Shown: piece by piece, positions 9,501-17,439 of the stretch
How the letters are laid out: the number at the start of each line of letters is the position of its first letter
Numbering within the stretch: position 1 is the first letter of the stretch
Assembly: GCA_934597535.1 (NCBI GenBank)
Contig: CAKTRT010000011.1
Span: 1-31,585 of the forward strand
Source of the DNA: an uncultured Oscillospiraceae bacterium
GTDB lineage: Bacteria > Bacillota > Clostridia > Oscillospirales > Oscillospiraceae
Direction of reading: 5' to 3'
Length of the DNA stretch: 31,585 bases
Position numbers and translations under genes: made by a program
Notes under the pieces: generated by a model
The model's input: only the letters and a program-made list of their open reading frames with translations
What the model was told of the DNA's origin: nothing
Databases searched by the model: none

Positions 9501-10015
9501 ATGTCCCCGTGGATTCCTACTACTATGAGGCTGTGAAGTGGGCTGTGAAGAACGGCATCACCACCGGCGTCAGCGAACGGCTCTTTGGGCCGAAGCAGCC
9601 CTGCACGCGCGCTCAGGTCGTGACGTTCCTGTGGCGTGCGGCCGGCAGCCCTGAGCCTGCCGGTAAGGCCGGATTCACGGATGTTCCGGACGACGCCTAC
9701 TATGCCAAGGCGGTCGCATGGGCTGTGGAGAAGGGCATTGCCACCGGTATCGGCGGCGGACAGTTCGCGCCCAAGCAGGCGTGCACGCGCGGCCAGATCG
9801 CGGCGTTCCTGTGGCGTGCGGCCGGAAGCCCCGCACCCAAGGGCACGGGCAGTTTTGCGGATGTTTCCGCAGACGCTTACTATGCCAAGGCCATTGCGTG
9901 GGCTGTGGAGAACGGCATTACCACCGGCATCGGCGACGGCCTGTTTGCGCCCAAGGACGCCTGCACGCGCGCGCAGATCGTGACGTTCCTCCACAGGAGC
10001 GGCCAGGCAAAGTGA
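6530..10015 (+). CDS. SLH-domain surface protein with beta-helix and MBG-like repeats
   Basis: The ATG at 6530 is chosen because GGAGGG lies just upstream and the protein then begins with a clean signal peptide (MKQRSLSIFL..., cleavage near Ala25). A GTG at 6497 in frame would add residues before the signal and is unlikely. The 1161-residue product has a Cys/His segment (about 35-50), then a beta-helix region (about 60-480) rich in 'GGGVYV', 'NMSGG.I.NN' and 'MYGGSI' rungs like those of polymorphic surface proteins. MBG/YDG-like sandwich repeats follow (about 560-785), then an InlB/Listeria-Bacteroides-like strand region ending 'TMPDGKATVKVRYE'. Three SLH domains occupy about 983-1160, with 'CTRAQ', 'CTRGQ' and 'CTRAQ' in place of the classical TRAE motif. 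SLH domains dock proteins to pyruvylated wall polymer. It is inferred to be an S-layer-associated adhesin or glycan-binding protein. A strong terminator follows. Confidence 0.93.
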   Translation: MKQRSLSIFLVLALCLTLLPTAALASEPGEEQHTGHCICGAATHQSVGDHDTDASSAITWKAWDDQEVANQYNNGVVNTYYYNAESYLPNQSGYYYLTDDVNRTSLGWTVPGGKDITICLNGHTITSNASSSITVPAGSILTVTDCKGTGAITNTNRRSVSGDIVDVSGTFNLYAGSIDGQKLNQSEEGACQLGVRVASDATFNMYGGSIKNNINRNASSSVYGGGVYVFKNATFTMYAGSITGNKAVPANSGNSGYGGGVYVAEHATFEMKGGSIDHNKAKSQGGGVYLKGRLDLSGSAVISDNEAGIGGGVYVGSTTPVGGIYGGGTVGTAVLNMSGGTIKNNSTSGTDGHGGGVYMYGNDGGGHLGGTFNMSGGSITNNTAGGEGGGLFFYSVVNLSGAPKITGNTDGTANGGSGRKSNAFVCNWKEYYSPNTPSETDYLNIAAAGLTSGAEIGVRSQHELAEGDANAKFATNAASASYFTSDQDRPIIMSGSDLYLQAPGSQSTHMHEWEYRARDNSDGSKTITATCKNTDGNCPNTNGGSITISKPQHDEFGDRKNEVVSVTGGFTGEDTATPSISYKKSDGTALQNPPTNAGSYIAVVTVGTTTVELPYTIAPKQVGADEITITPSGSSGGGAAVSYDYDGTKKTLTPSQITVTYTGDRVQPDFTLDGVTEGTNAGSYTATVTLTGNYSGSKDFTWTIAPRVATLDWQNTTGRKFGDGKTVTASVGNKCGNDAVAVTVTGGGETAVGIYTATASGLTGSSEANYMLPASGLTAQYSIVKADAPALRAADINQKWNDTAEKTVTPAWSGVPANAGRLNYSATVKSAPAGVTLGSWSMDVNSGEIRYTLTGATAVHAGQQIVLEVLLTSANYADATTELKINLTAESSVSPGEAIMVDTGSRIELDKGENGTTSSDRASAVKGTAVIITAKPDEGYRLAEISVKDERGSSLPLTELGGDRYSFTMPDGKATVKVRYEKIPEISPFDDVPVDSYYYEAVKWAVKNGITTGVSERLFGPKQPCTRAQVVTFLWRAAGSPEPAGKAGFTDVPDDAYYAKAVAWAVEKGIATGIGGGQFAPKQACTRGQIAAFLWRAAGSPAPKGTGSFADVSADAYYAKAIAWAVENGITTGIGDGLFAPKDACTRAQIVTFLHRSGQAK

Positions 10016-10035
10016 GACCGGAAAAGGGATAGAGA

Positions 10036-10072
10036 TCAGCGGGCAAGCAAACGCTTGCCCGCTGAATTTTTT
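10036..10072 (+). terminator. Terminator of the SLH surface gene
   Basis: A 13-bp perfect stem (TCAGCGGGCAAGC paired with GCTTGCCCGCTGA) with an AAAC loop is followed by ATTTTTT. It is a textbook intrinsic terminator, and it sits between convergent genes. Confidence 0.95.
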
Positions 10073-10091
10073 AAAAATCTGTCAAATAAAA

Positions 10092-11387
10092 TTACTTTAC
10101 ATCATCGTTCACACAAAGGATCACAGGAAGTCCGCTGCCGCAGAGCAGACCGTCCTGCACGGAGATGACCGTATCGTCGATCAGGTTTTCATAAGTGCCG
10201 TCCGGAAGACCGGCCTTGACGGGAGACGCGTCCGCCTTCAGGGAGAAGACGCCCAGAAAGCGCCGATTCCCGCTGCCGCGATGAAGGATGGCGATATCCT
10301 TCTCGTCGTCCGCTTCTGCGTGGAACCAGTCGGCGCAGCCGAACTGCCGCTTGATGCCGTACAGCCGGCGCAGCAGAGCGCTGAGGTCGCGGCCGGTATG
10401 CCGGTCGATGGGGTCAAGGTCGAAAAGGCTCGGCAGATGGTCGTTTTCAAACTCCTGTCCGGCGTAGAGCAGCGTTGTGCCCTTGAGAAAGTAAAGCATT
10501 GCCGTGTAATTTCTGAGCGCGCGCTCGTCCCGCACGAATGAGCAGATGCGCGGCTGATCGTGATTCTCGAGAAAACGGAGCTTATTGTAATTCGCCGGGT
10601 AGGCGCCCTCCTGAAAATTCAGCATATCGAGATAATGGCTCAGCGCGATCTCGCCGCGCAGATATCGATCAAAAATCTCGCGTATGTCGTATTCATACTC
10701 CATATCGAAAGCAGAGAACGCCTCGTAATCCAGCATGGAGTACACGCCGCGCCGCCGCGCAAGGCAGCCGTAGCTGAGATGTACTGTTTCAGCAAGCCAG
10801 ATGCAGTCAGGATTGACTCTGGCAACGGCCTCACGCGCCTGCTGCCAGAACGCGAGCGGCACGAACGACGCCACATCGCAGCGGAAGCCGTCCACGATCC
10901 CGGCCCACATCACGAGCGTATCAGTGAGATACTGCCAGAGATCGCGGTTGGAATAGTCGAGGTCGATCACATCCGCCCAGTCGCCGATCTTGTTGCCGGG
11001 CCTGCCGTTGGAATCGTGATAGAAAAATTCCGGGTGCTCCTGAAAGAGCACAGAGTCCGGCGAGGTGTGGTTGTAGACCACATCGATCATGCATTTCATG
11101 CCGCGTGCGTGGATCTCCCGTACCAGCGCCTTAAAGTCCTCCATCGTGCCATAGGCAGGGTTGACGGCGCGATAGTCGCGGTTGGCGTAAGGGCAGCCGA
11201 GCGAGCCTTTTTTGCCCTGCACGCCGATGGGGTGAATGGGCATGAACCAGATGATATCTGTCCCAAGATCGCGGATGCGATCCAAATCGGGGATCACGGC
11301 GCGGAATGTGCCTTCGGGTGTGTGGCTGCGGATATAAATGGAATAGATCACCTGCTGCTGCAGGCGCGGATCGGTGCAGGAAGCCAT
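10092..11387 (-). CDS. GH13 alpha-amylase-family glycosidase, cytoplasmic type
   Basis: The ATG at 11387 is preferred because AGGAGG lies 9 bases upstream. The in-frame ATG at 11396 abuts that ribosome site with no spacer. The 431-residue product has no signal peptide. The four GH13 regions are visible (numbered from 11387): region I DVVYNH at about 102-107, region II GFRCDVA with nucleophile Asp171, region III WLAETVH with acid/base Glu200, and region IV FLENHDQPR with Asp277. All three catalytic carboxylates are present, so it should be active on alpha-glucosidic substrates. The motif 'PIHPIGVQGKKGS' after beta-3 is seen in oligosaccharide-acting GH13 enzymes. Substrate (maltodextrin, sucrose-like or other) cannot be told from sequence. 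It sits alone between surface-protein genes with its own promoter, and no sugar transporter is adjacent. Confidence 0.92.
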   Translation of the reverse strand: MASCTDPRLQQQVIYSIYIRSHTPEGTFRAVIPDLDRIRDLGTDIIWFMPIHPIGVQGKKGSLGCPYANRDYRAVNPAYGTMEDFKALVREIHARGMKCMIDVVYNHTSPDSVLFQEHPEFFYHDSNGRPGNKIGDWADVIDLDYSNRDLWQYLTDTLVMWAGIVDGFRCDVASFVPLAFWQQAREAVARVNPDCIWLAETVHLSYGCLARRRGVYSMLDYEAFSAFDMEYEYDIREIFDRYLRGEIALSHYLDMLNFQEGAYPANYNKLRFLENHDQPRICSFVRDERALRNYTAMLYFLKGTTLLYAGQEFENDHLPSLFDLDPIDRHTGRDLSALLRRLYGIKRQFGCADWFHAEADDEKDIAILHRGSGNRRFLGVFSLKADASPVKAGLPDGTYENLIDDTVISVQDGLLCGSGLPVILCVNDDVK

Positions 11388-11421
11388 GCGGATCATCCTC
11401 CTCAGTAGGGTTTGTGACGCG

Positions 11422-11449
11422 ATTTTAGCACACTTTCCGGATTTTTCAA
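11422..11449 (-). promoter_or_regulatory. Promoter of the GH13 gene
   Basis: On the minus strand TTGAAA (11444-11449), a 16-base spacer and TAAAAT (11422-11427) form a good sigma-A promoter. The -10 is extended by an upstream TGC. It lies 34 bases before the start. Confidence 0.75.
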
Positions 11450-11501
11450 GGGGATCTGCAGAAACTTCTGCTGCCTGTGCTGCCGCGCCTGTGCCATTGT
11501 A

Positions 11502-11530
11502 TTGCTTTTTGAAAAGAAATATGGTATTTT
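11502..11530 (+). promoter_or_regulatory. Promoter of the unanchored beta-helix/SLH gene pair
   Basis: TTGCTT (11502-11507), a 17-base spacer and TATTTT (11525-11530) lie about 70 bases before the ATG at 11600. Confidence 0.6.
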
Positions 11531-11599
11531 AAATCAAATATCATTCCGGACGGCACTGCGCTGCCGCACCGGAGAGAGTGTGAGAGGGAGGACTGTGGC

Positions 11600-14500
11600 A
11601 TGAAACGATGGTTATCCATGCTCTTGAGCGCCGTTATGCTCCTGAGCCTGCTGCCCACGGCGGTACTGGCGGATCAGCAGGCATCGCTGCCGGACAGCGG
11701 GGACGTTGACCGCGCTTTGCTGCTGTATTGGACTTTTGGAAATGAGCATACAAATATTCTGGAGATCAACAAGTCCAACGAAAGAGATCAATATGCGCTT
11801 TCCGGACTGTACTATGCGGAGGGAAAGACGCTGCTGAGCCTTTTTGCAGATGGCACGGAGCAGCTTGCCTGCGGCTATCTGATCGATACGTCCGATTCGA
11901 CTAATTGGGTGAGCGTCGGTACGGTCACATATTATCCGGGGAGCGGCGGAGGCAGCAAGGAAGTGATGCTGAAATTCAACCCTTCCGAGCTTACCGTGGG
12001 GACGAATCGCTATCTGCTGATGATCCGGTGCGGTGAGCAGTGGTACAAGCACTATGTCACCGTGACTGACGGTACGCAGGGCGGCGGCCATGACGGCGGC
12101 GTGCTGGAGATGCGCTGCCCCGACCGGGGAACCTTTGCCACCGCTTTTCAGCTCGATGCCGGCGTACACAGGAATGTGGAGCTGCGCGTCGGCGACAGCT
12201 GGCTGAACGGCGAGGCACGGAGCAAGCTGACCTTCGGCGGTGCGGTCACAGAGCTTACGTATACGCCGGTTATCGATCGGGAAAACAAAGTGGTCTATCT
12301 CTGGACGCTTACGCTCAGGGAGACGGAGGGCGGCCGCACGGATGGCTGGATCCAATACACCGATGGAGACAGTACCAGCAAGGTAACGATCTCTCTCCGC
12401 CCCTCGCACGGCGGCGCGGTAAATCCCAAGGATGTGGTCGCGGCGATCGAATTCCCCGCGGACGATGCTGCCGCATTTACATGGGAGGGGCAGACCTACT
12501 ATCTCGGCGTCAGCGATCTGTTCCAGAGAGACGGAAGCTGGGTCGAGTATTTCCTCGGCCTGCACAACGCCTGCGATCTGGTGGACGATAGCGAGCGCTG
12601 CGGCTTCCTGTTCGACGCACAGGCCTTTACGCGCGGAGAAGGCGGCAGCTACACGGCGGTGAGCGCGGAGACCCGCGCGAAAATGAAGGAAGATTATACC
12701 TTCACCCTCGCACTGCAGCCGACGAAAAATTGCAGCTACTATCCGTTCACGGAGCCGGATGAAGAATCCGGAAGGACGCATTATGCCTTCACGCTCAAGA
12801 ATTGCGGCAACTGGGTGCTTCTGGCCACAGCTGCGCCGAAAAACGGCGGCGCTGTGATCTCGCAGCGCGCGGCCATCAGTATCCGGCGCGCAAGCCTGAT
12901 GATGAACTGCTCCGGCAGCGGCTTTAAAAGCAGCCTTGCGCTCACCGCCGGCGTGTATGAGGATGTGGAGTTGCGGTTTGGCGGCAGCTGGCTGAACGGC
13001 GAGGCGCTTATGAGCGGTAAGCTGACCTTCGGCGGTACGGTCACAGCGCTTACGTATACGCCGGTTATCGATCAGGAAAACAATGAGGTCTATCTCTGGA
13101 CCATCACTGTTGCGGAGACGGAGGGCGGCCTTACAGAGGGAGAGGGATGGATCCAGTATGATGCCGGAAACGGCACCAGCAGTCGGGTTGATATCACGCT
13201 CATGCCCTCGCATGACCGCAAGGTCACGGACGCCGATCGGCTTTCCTATCAGAATCATGATGGTACGCTTGAGTTTATACTGGACGGTAAGGTCTATTCC
13301 GAGAATGTAGTGCCCTTTACGTGGGACGGCGCAGTCTATTACCTTGCCGCCTGCGAATGGGGAAGCACGCTGCTTGGTATCCAGCCGAAGGGCAATGGCA
13401 GCCGCGCGCTTGCAAAGGGCAGTAACGAAGATATGCACATCGCTGCGAGGATCTTCCAGCTCGTGACGGGTACAGCCGGCAGCGAAGACGCCCACTATCG
13501 GATCCGCGAGGACATCCGCGCGGAGATGGAGAATAGCGGCTACTCCTTCCGCATCGTGCCGCACCCTGTCGAGGGCAACCGAAATTATCCCGTGAGCGAG
13601 ACCGTGGACATGAAGTGCCTTTCGTCCGACGGTGGCTGGCAGACCTCCCAGTGGCTGCACCTTTATTACGGCAGCCCGGAGACCGCCGGCTGGTGGGCCT
13701 TTGAGGCACAGATGGTAAAAGCGGAGCGCGTGGAAGAGCGCTGCTTCTGCTCTGAGAAATATCTGTACATGGCTACCGAGCCGGTCGATCTGTCCGGGTG
13801 CGGCATTGATGTCGGTCAGATCAACCATGAGATCGCCGCGGTGCTGGCGCGTTTTGCAGAGTCCGACGGCTACACGATGCAGTCGGTCGAATTCACGCTG
13901 GCGCCCGGCACGATCGAAGGTGAGATCGTTATCCCGGGGACGAACTGCTTTGTCAATCTGTGCGGCGCCGGTGCGCGGAGGGGAGAGATCGCTACCACGA
14001 TCCGCGGCGGCGTTAAACTCGAGGGCGCGGACTGCGATTTCATGGCGATCCACTTCGTCGGTGCGGGCAAGGACCGCAGGAAAACGGCGGACGGCAGGCA
14101 GAACTCTGCCGTTTACGGCTTCGGCGAGGGGATCCCCCGCACCTGCATTCTGGAAAATTACTGGAGCGCGGTCACCAGTGAGGATCGCCCTGTGTGGGGC
14201 AGCACGCAGTCCATCTTCCGCAACAATCACATCGGCATCCACATGACTGCCGACGACAATGGCGGCAATCTCCAGATGTTTGGCAACTGGTTTGTCGGCA
14301 ACGACATTGCGCTGCAGGTGGACGAATGCCCGATGGCGTCGCTCCAGAACGAGAGCAACCGCTTTGTGGGCAATGGGTATGACATGATCAACAACTCCGG
14401 CATGGATCTCTGGATCTCGCAGAACTTCTTCTACCACGGTATTCTCTGGGAGCCGCAGCTGTGGAAAGAGGAGGACGGCGTGCTGCATCTGAACTACAGT

Positions 14501-14860
14501 GGTGACTACGGCAGCATCCGTTCGCTCAATCCCAGGAGTGCATATATCTTCTCGATGGTAGGCAACTACAACAGAAAGCTGCTCGGCGATCCGCTTTACC
14601 TGTCGTTCCTGCCGGTGGTGGACGGCAGCTCGCGCACGTTTGCCATGCCGCTGGCCAGATCGGAGGCCTGCGATTCGTTCTTCTATCCCAAGTGGTGCGG
14701 GCATCTTCCGCGCTGGTGGACGGGGTGGCCGTTCTACCCGAACGTTGTGCCGAAGATGCAGACGGTCGAGCAGGCGGCGCTTGACGCGGGCGTCAGCGTC
14801 TATACAGAGGACAACGGACAGCTTTACCGTTTCGACTTCAACGCCGAGACGGGAAACTAA
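11600..14860 (+). CDS. Secreted protein with duplicated N-terminal modules and C-terminal beta-helix, no visible anchor
   Basis: The start at 11600 follows a GGGAGGA ribosome site and gives a signal peptide cleaved near Ala24 (TAVLA-D). The 1086-residue product contains a duplicated module. Copy A (about residues 171-430) and copy B (about 435-690) share 'DSWLNGEA/GSWLNGEA', 'KLTFGG.VT.LTYTPVID', 'YLWT', 'GWIQY' and '.PSH'. Parts of the two copies are nearly identical in DNA, so the duplication is fairly recent. Residues about 735-1030 look like a parallel beta-helix ('CFVNLCGAG', 'IFRNNHIGIHM', 'MFGNWFVGNDIALQV', 'NRFVGNGYDMINN'), similar to carbohydrate-binding or lyase-type helices. No catalytic residues can be assigned. 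There is no LPxTG or SLH domain. The next gene, 12 bases downstream, encodes a small SLH protein and may act as its anchor (inference). The full-length antisense frame is a shadow. Confidence 0.88.
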   Translation: MKRWLSMLLSAVMLLSLLPTAVLADQQASLPDSGDVDRALLLYWTFGNEHTNILEINKSNERDQYALSGLYYAEGKTLLSLFADGTEQLACGYLIDTSDSTNWVSVGTVTYYPGSGGGSKEVMLKFNPSELTVGTNRYLLMIRCGEQWYKHYVTVTDGTQGGGHDGGVLEMRCPDRGTFATAFQLDAGVHRNVELRVGDSWLNGEARSKLTFGGAVTELTYTPVIDRENKVVYLWTLTLRETEGGRTDGWIQYTDGDSTSKVTISLRPSHGGAVNPKDVVAAIEFPADDAAAFTWEGQTYYLGVSDLFQRDGSWVEYFLGLHNACDLVDDSERCGFLFDAQAFTRGEGGSYTAVSAETRAKMKEDYTFTLALQPTKNCSYYPFTEPDEESGRTHYAFTLKNCGNWVLLATAAPKNGGAVISQRAAISIRRASLMMNCSGSGFKSSLALTAGVYEDVELRFGGSWLNGEALMSGKLTFGGTVTALTYTPVIDQENNEVYLWTITVAETEGGLTEGEGWIQYDAGNGTSSRVDITLMPSHDRKVTDADRLSYQNHDGTLEFILDGKVYSENVVPFTWDGAVYYLAACEWGSTLLGIQPKGNGSRALAKGSNEDMHIAARIFQLVTGTAGSEDAHYRIREDIRAEMENSGYSFRIVPHPVEGNRNYPVSETVDMKCLSSDGGWQTSQWLHLYYGSPETAGWWAFEAQMVKAERVEERCFCSEKYLYMATEPVDLSGCGIDVGQINHEIAAVLARFAESDGYTMQSVEFTLAPGTIEGEIVIPGTNCFVNLCGAGARRGEIATTIRGGVKLEGADCDFMAIHFVGAGKDRRKTADGRQNSAVYGFGEGIPRTCILENYWSAVTSEDRPVWGSTQSIFRNNHIGIHMTADDNGGNLQMFGNWFVGNDIALQVDECPMASLQNESNRFVGNGYDMINNSGMDLWISQNFFYHGILWEPQLWKEEDGVLHLNYSGDYGSIRSLNPRSAYIFSMVGNYNRKLLGDPLYLSFLPVVDGSSRTFAMPLARSEACDSFFYPKWCGHLPRWWTGWPFYPNVVPKMQTVEQAALDAGVSVYTEDNGQLYRFDFNAETGN

Positions 14861-14872
14861 CGGAGGGTGCAG

Positions 14873-15799
14873 ATGAAGAAATTACTATCCCTTATCCTTG
14901 CGCTTGTGCTGGCTCTTGGCTTGAGCACCGCGGCGCTTGCTGAGGAAGAAGATGCTTTTGATCCGCAGCTCACCGTAACGGAGAACGGCAGTGCCATCAC
15001 CATTGAGCTGAACCGGACGGCGGCGAATGAGCGCATTCTTGCGGAAAGGAAGCCGACACTCACCGTTCCGTGCCGCTTTACCGGCGCCACAGTGACCGAC
15101 CCTGACGGAAAAGCGATTGCCTGCACGATCACAAACGGCGAGATCAGCTTCACGGTGGACAGGGCCGGCGTTTACACCATTACGAACACCGGCTCAGTCA
15201 CAACGGATCCGGTCGTGCCTGTCACGCCTGCGCAGAAGCCGCAGGAACAGCGGCCGGACGCGGAGAAGAATCCCTTTGCGGACGTGAAGGAGGGGCAGTA
15301 CTATTACGAAGCGGTGCTCTGGGCGGCGGAGAAGAAGATCACGAGCGGCCTGACGGCTGAGAGCTTCGGCCCCGAAGCCTCCTGCACCCGCGCGCAGTTG
15401 ATCACGTTCCTGCACCGTGCGATGGGCAGCCCCGCGCCCAAGGGCGACGCAAGCGCCTTTGCAGACGTGGAGGCGGGCAGCTACTACGAGGCTGCCGTGC
15501 GCTGGGCCGTGGAGAACGGCATCACGAGCGGCGTGACGCCCGAGAGCTTTGGCCCGGATGCCTCCTGCACCCGTGCACAGTTCGTCATGTTCCTCTACCG
15601 TGCGGCGGGAAGTCCCGCGCCGAAGAGCGCTGCGATGCCGTTCGAGGACGTTCCCTCCGGCAGTTACTATGAAGCTGCCGTGCGCTGGGCCGTAGAAAAT
15701 GGCATCACGACCGGCGTGAGCGGTACACGCTTTGCGCCTGACGCACCCTGCGCACGCGGCCAGATCGTGACATTCCTGTACCGTTATCTCGGCAAATAA
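14873..15799 (+). CDS. Small SLH-domain surface protein
   Basis: The ATG at 14873 follows GGAGGG. The in-frame GTG at 14867 overlaps that ribosome site and is rejected. The 308-residue product has a signal peptide (cleavage near Ala23, ALA-EEE), a short beta-rich domain (about 30-105), a Pro-rich linker, and three SLH domains (about 131-305). The binding motifs are 'CTRAQ', 'CTRAQ' and a degenerate 'CARGQ' in the third repeat. In known proteins SLH triplets bind pyruvylated secondary wall polymer. The short N-terminal domain is too small to be a conventional S-layer lattice subunit. Because it is co-transcribed with an unanchored beta-helix protein, it could be an adaptor or anchor for it, or simply a separate wall-bound protein. 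Its terminator follows directly. Confidence 0.9.
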   Translation: MKKLLSLILALVLALGLSTAALAEEEDAFDPQLTVTENGSAITIELNRTAANERILAERKPTLTVPCRFTGATVTDPDGKAIACTITNGEISFTVDRAGVYTITNTGSVTTDPVVPVTPAQKPQEQRPDAEKNPFADVKEGQYYYEAVLWAAEKKITSGLTAESFGPEASCTRAQLITFLHRAMGSPAPKGDASAFADVEAGSYYEAAVRWAVENGITSGVTPESFGPDASCTRAQFVMFLYRAAGSPAPKSAAMPFEDVPSGSYYEAAVRWAVENGITTGVSGTRFAPDAPCARGQIVTFLYRYLGK

Positions 15800-15811
15800 A
15801 GGCATGAGGAG

Positions 15812-15845
15812 AAAAGGCTATCCCGGCTGCGGGATAGCCTTTTTT
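15812..15845 (+). terminator. Terminator of the beta-helix/SLH operon
   Basis: The stem AAAAAGGCTATCCCG/CGGGATAGCCTTTTT with a GCTG loop starts 13 bases after the stop and ends in a run of six T. Confidence 0.95.
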
Positions 15846-15912
15846 GACAGCCTGACTGCCGGAAATGTGCGTTTTCCGGAGGAAAACGGTGAAATATTAG
15901 CCATCCCGCCGC

Positions 15913-15940
15913 TTGCTTTTTCCCAAAAGGATGGTATACT
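15913..15940 (+). promoter_or_regulatory. Promoter of the first MATE gene
   Basis: TTGCTT (15913-15918), a 16-base spacer and TATACT (15935-15940) lie 40 bases before the ATG at 15981. Confidence 0.7.
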
Positions 15941-15980
15941 TTGCATCGCAAAATCAGTAAGGAAGCAATGGAGAGATCGC

Positions 15981-17372
15981 ATGACTATACAGACGAAAGC
16001 GCCGCGGCTCGACATGCTGCACGGGCCGATCTGGAGCAGGATCCCGCTGTTTGCGCTGCCGGTGGCGGCGACAGCGATCCTCGGTCAGCTGTTCAACGCG
16101 GCGGATATTGTGATCGTAGGCAATTTTACAGGAGATCTGAGCACGGCGGCGGTCGCCGCCGTGGGTGCAAACAGCGCCATCATCAGCCTGATCGTCAATC
16201 TGTTCATTGGCGTTGCGCTGGGCGCGAATGTAGTCATTGCCCATGCCATTGGCGAGGGGGACGAGGAGTTCGTGCACAAGACCGTCCATACTTCGATCGT
16301 AGTGTCCGTGTTGGGCGGTGTGCTCGTTGCCATCCTTGGGCAGTTGATCGCGGCGCCGCTGCTGGGGCTGCTGCATGTGCCGGAGGATGTGCTGCCGCTG
16401 GCGCTCCTGTATCTGCGCATCTACTTTGCGGGGCTGCCGGTCATCCTGCTTTATAACTTTGAGGCTGCTATTTTTCGCAGCGTGGGAGAGACAAAGGTCC
16501 CGCTGCTTGCGCTGTTGGTCTCGGGTGTGCTGAATGTGATCCTGAATCTCGCTTTCGTCGTCGTGCTGGGTATGACCGTAGACGGAGTGGCCATTGCCAC
16601 GGTGCTCTCGAACGCCGTCAGCGCGGCGCTTCTGTACCGCCGGCTGCGCACGGCCGCGCAGGTCGTGCGTGTGGAGCCGAAGGAGCTGCGCATCGACAGG
16701 CGCAGTCTCAGGCGCATTTTGCAGATCGGCCTTCCTGCGGGGATCCAGAGCGCGGTGTTTTCCGTTGCCAATATCGTCATCCAGTCGGCGATCAACAGCC
16801 TTGGAACGGTGGTGATGGCGGCGTCCAGCGCCGCATATAATATCGAGATCATCACCTATGATATCCTCAACGCCTTCAGCCAGGCCTGCACCACATTTGT
16901 CGGACAGAATTTCGGCGCGGGTAAACTGCAGCGCTGCAAGCGGACAATGCTGCTCTGCCTTGCAGAAGGCGTCACGGTGCTTGCCGTTGCGATCGGGGTG
17001 GTGCTCTTTTTCGGAAAATCGCTGCTGGCCGTCTTCAACAATGATCCGCAGGTCGTGGAGGTGGGCTATATCCGGCTGATGACCGTGATGCTGGCACATT
17101 TTGCCAGCCTGTTCTACGAGGTGCTCTCCGGCTATCTGCGCGGCTTCAGCATCTCGCTGCCGCCGGCACTGCTGACAATGCTCGGCGTGTGCGGTATCCG
17201 TTTCAGCTGGATCTACTGGGTATTTCCCCAAAATCCGACCTTCCAGACCATCATGCTGGTGTTTCCCATCAGCCTGACGGCCACGGCGCTGCTGATGCTC
17301 ATCGCCGTGCTTTATTACCGGCCGACGCGCCGCTTTGCCGCGCTGCAGAAGCGGGAACAGGCGGCACAGTGA
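15981..17372 (+). CDS. MATE-family multidrug/toxin efflux transporter
   Basis: The ATG at 15981 lies 5 bases after GGAGAG and downstream of a clear promoter. Upstream codons in the same frame run through the previous terminator and are not coding. The 463-residue protein fits the MATE family (usually 440-470 residues, 12 membrane helices in two halves). It begins 'GPIWSRIPLFALPVAATAILGQLFNAADIVIVGNF', which is the typical first helix. It also carries 'LRIYFAGLP..LLYNF..AIFRSVG', the 'GLPAGIQS' motif opening the second half, and 'FVGQNFGAGK'. These proteins export organic cations or drugs using Na+ or H+ gradients. The substrate cannot be predicted. It is monocistronic and converges on the ABC importer operon. 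Confidence 0.94.
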   Translation: MTIQTKAPRLDMLHGPIWSRIPLFALPVAATAILGQLFNAADIVIVGNFTGDLSTAAVAAVGANSAIISLIVNLFIGVALGANVVIAHAIGEGDEEFVHKTVHTSIVVSVLGGVLVAILGQLIAAPLLGLLHVPEDVLPLALLYLRIYFAGLPVILLYNFEAAIFRSVGETKVPLLALLVSGVLNVILNLAFVVVLGMTVDGVAIATVLSNAVSAALLYRRLRTAAQVVRVEPKELRIDRRSLRRILQIGLPAGIQSAVFSVANIVIQSAINSLGTVVMAASSAAYNIEIITYDILNAFSQACTTFVGQNFGAGKLQRCKRTMLLCLAEGVTVLAVAIGVVLFFGKSLLAVFNNDPQVVEVGYIRLMTVMLAHFASLFYEVLSGYLRGFSISLPPALLTMLGVCGIRFSWIYWVFPQNPTFQTIMLVFPISLTATALLMLIAVLYYRPTRRFAALQKREQAAQ

Positions 17373-17378
17373 ACCATT

Positions 17379-17419
17379 AAAAAAACAGGGCGGCTGCGAG
17401 ATCTCGCAGCCGCCCTGTT
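17379..17419 (-). terminator. Terminator between MATE and the FecE-type gene
   Basis: A 16-bp perfect stem (17384-17399 with 17404-17419) encloses GATC. On the minus strand it is followed by seven T, so it mainly ends the ABC importer operon. It may also stop the MATE transcript. Confidence 0.9.
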
Positions 17420-17439
17420 GACCGTTCGGGACCGGCAGC

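Noticed and set aside
6542..9994. 1150-codon minus-strand frame over the SLH gene
   Set aside because: Arg/Ala-rich shadow without domains or ribosome site. The plus-strand gene has signal peptide and SLH repeats.
9539..10000. Possible tandem or CRISPR-like repeats
   Set aside because: The 180-base period is explained by three coding SLH domains.
11612..14704. 1030-codon minus-strand frame over the beta-helix gene
   Set aside because: Same reasoning: shadow of codon bias, no recognisable protein features.
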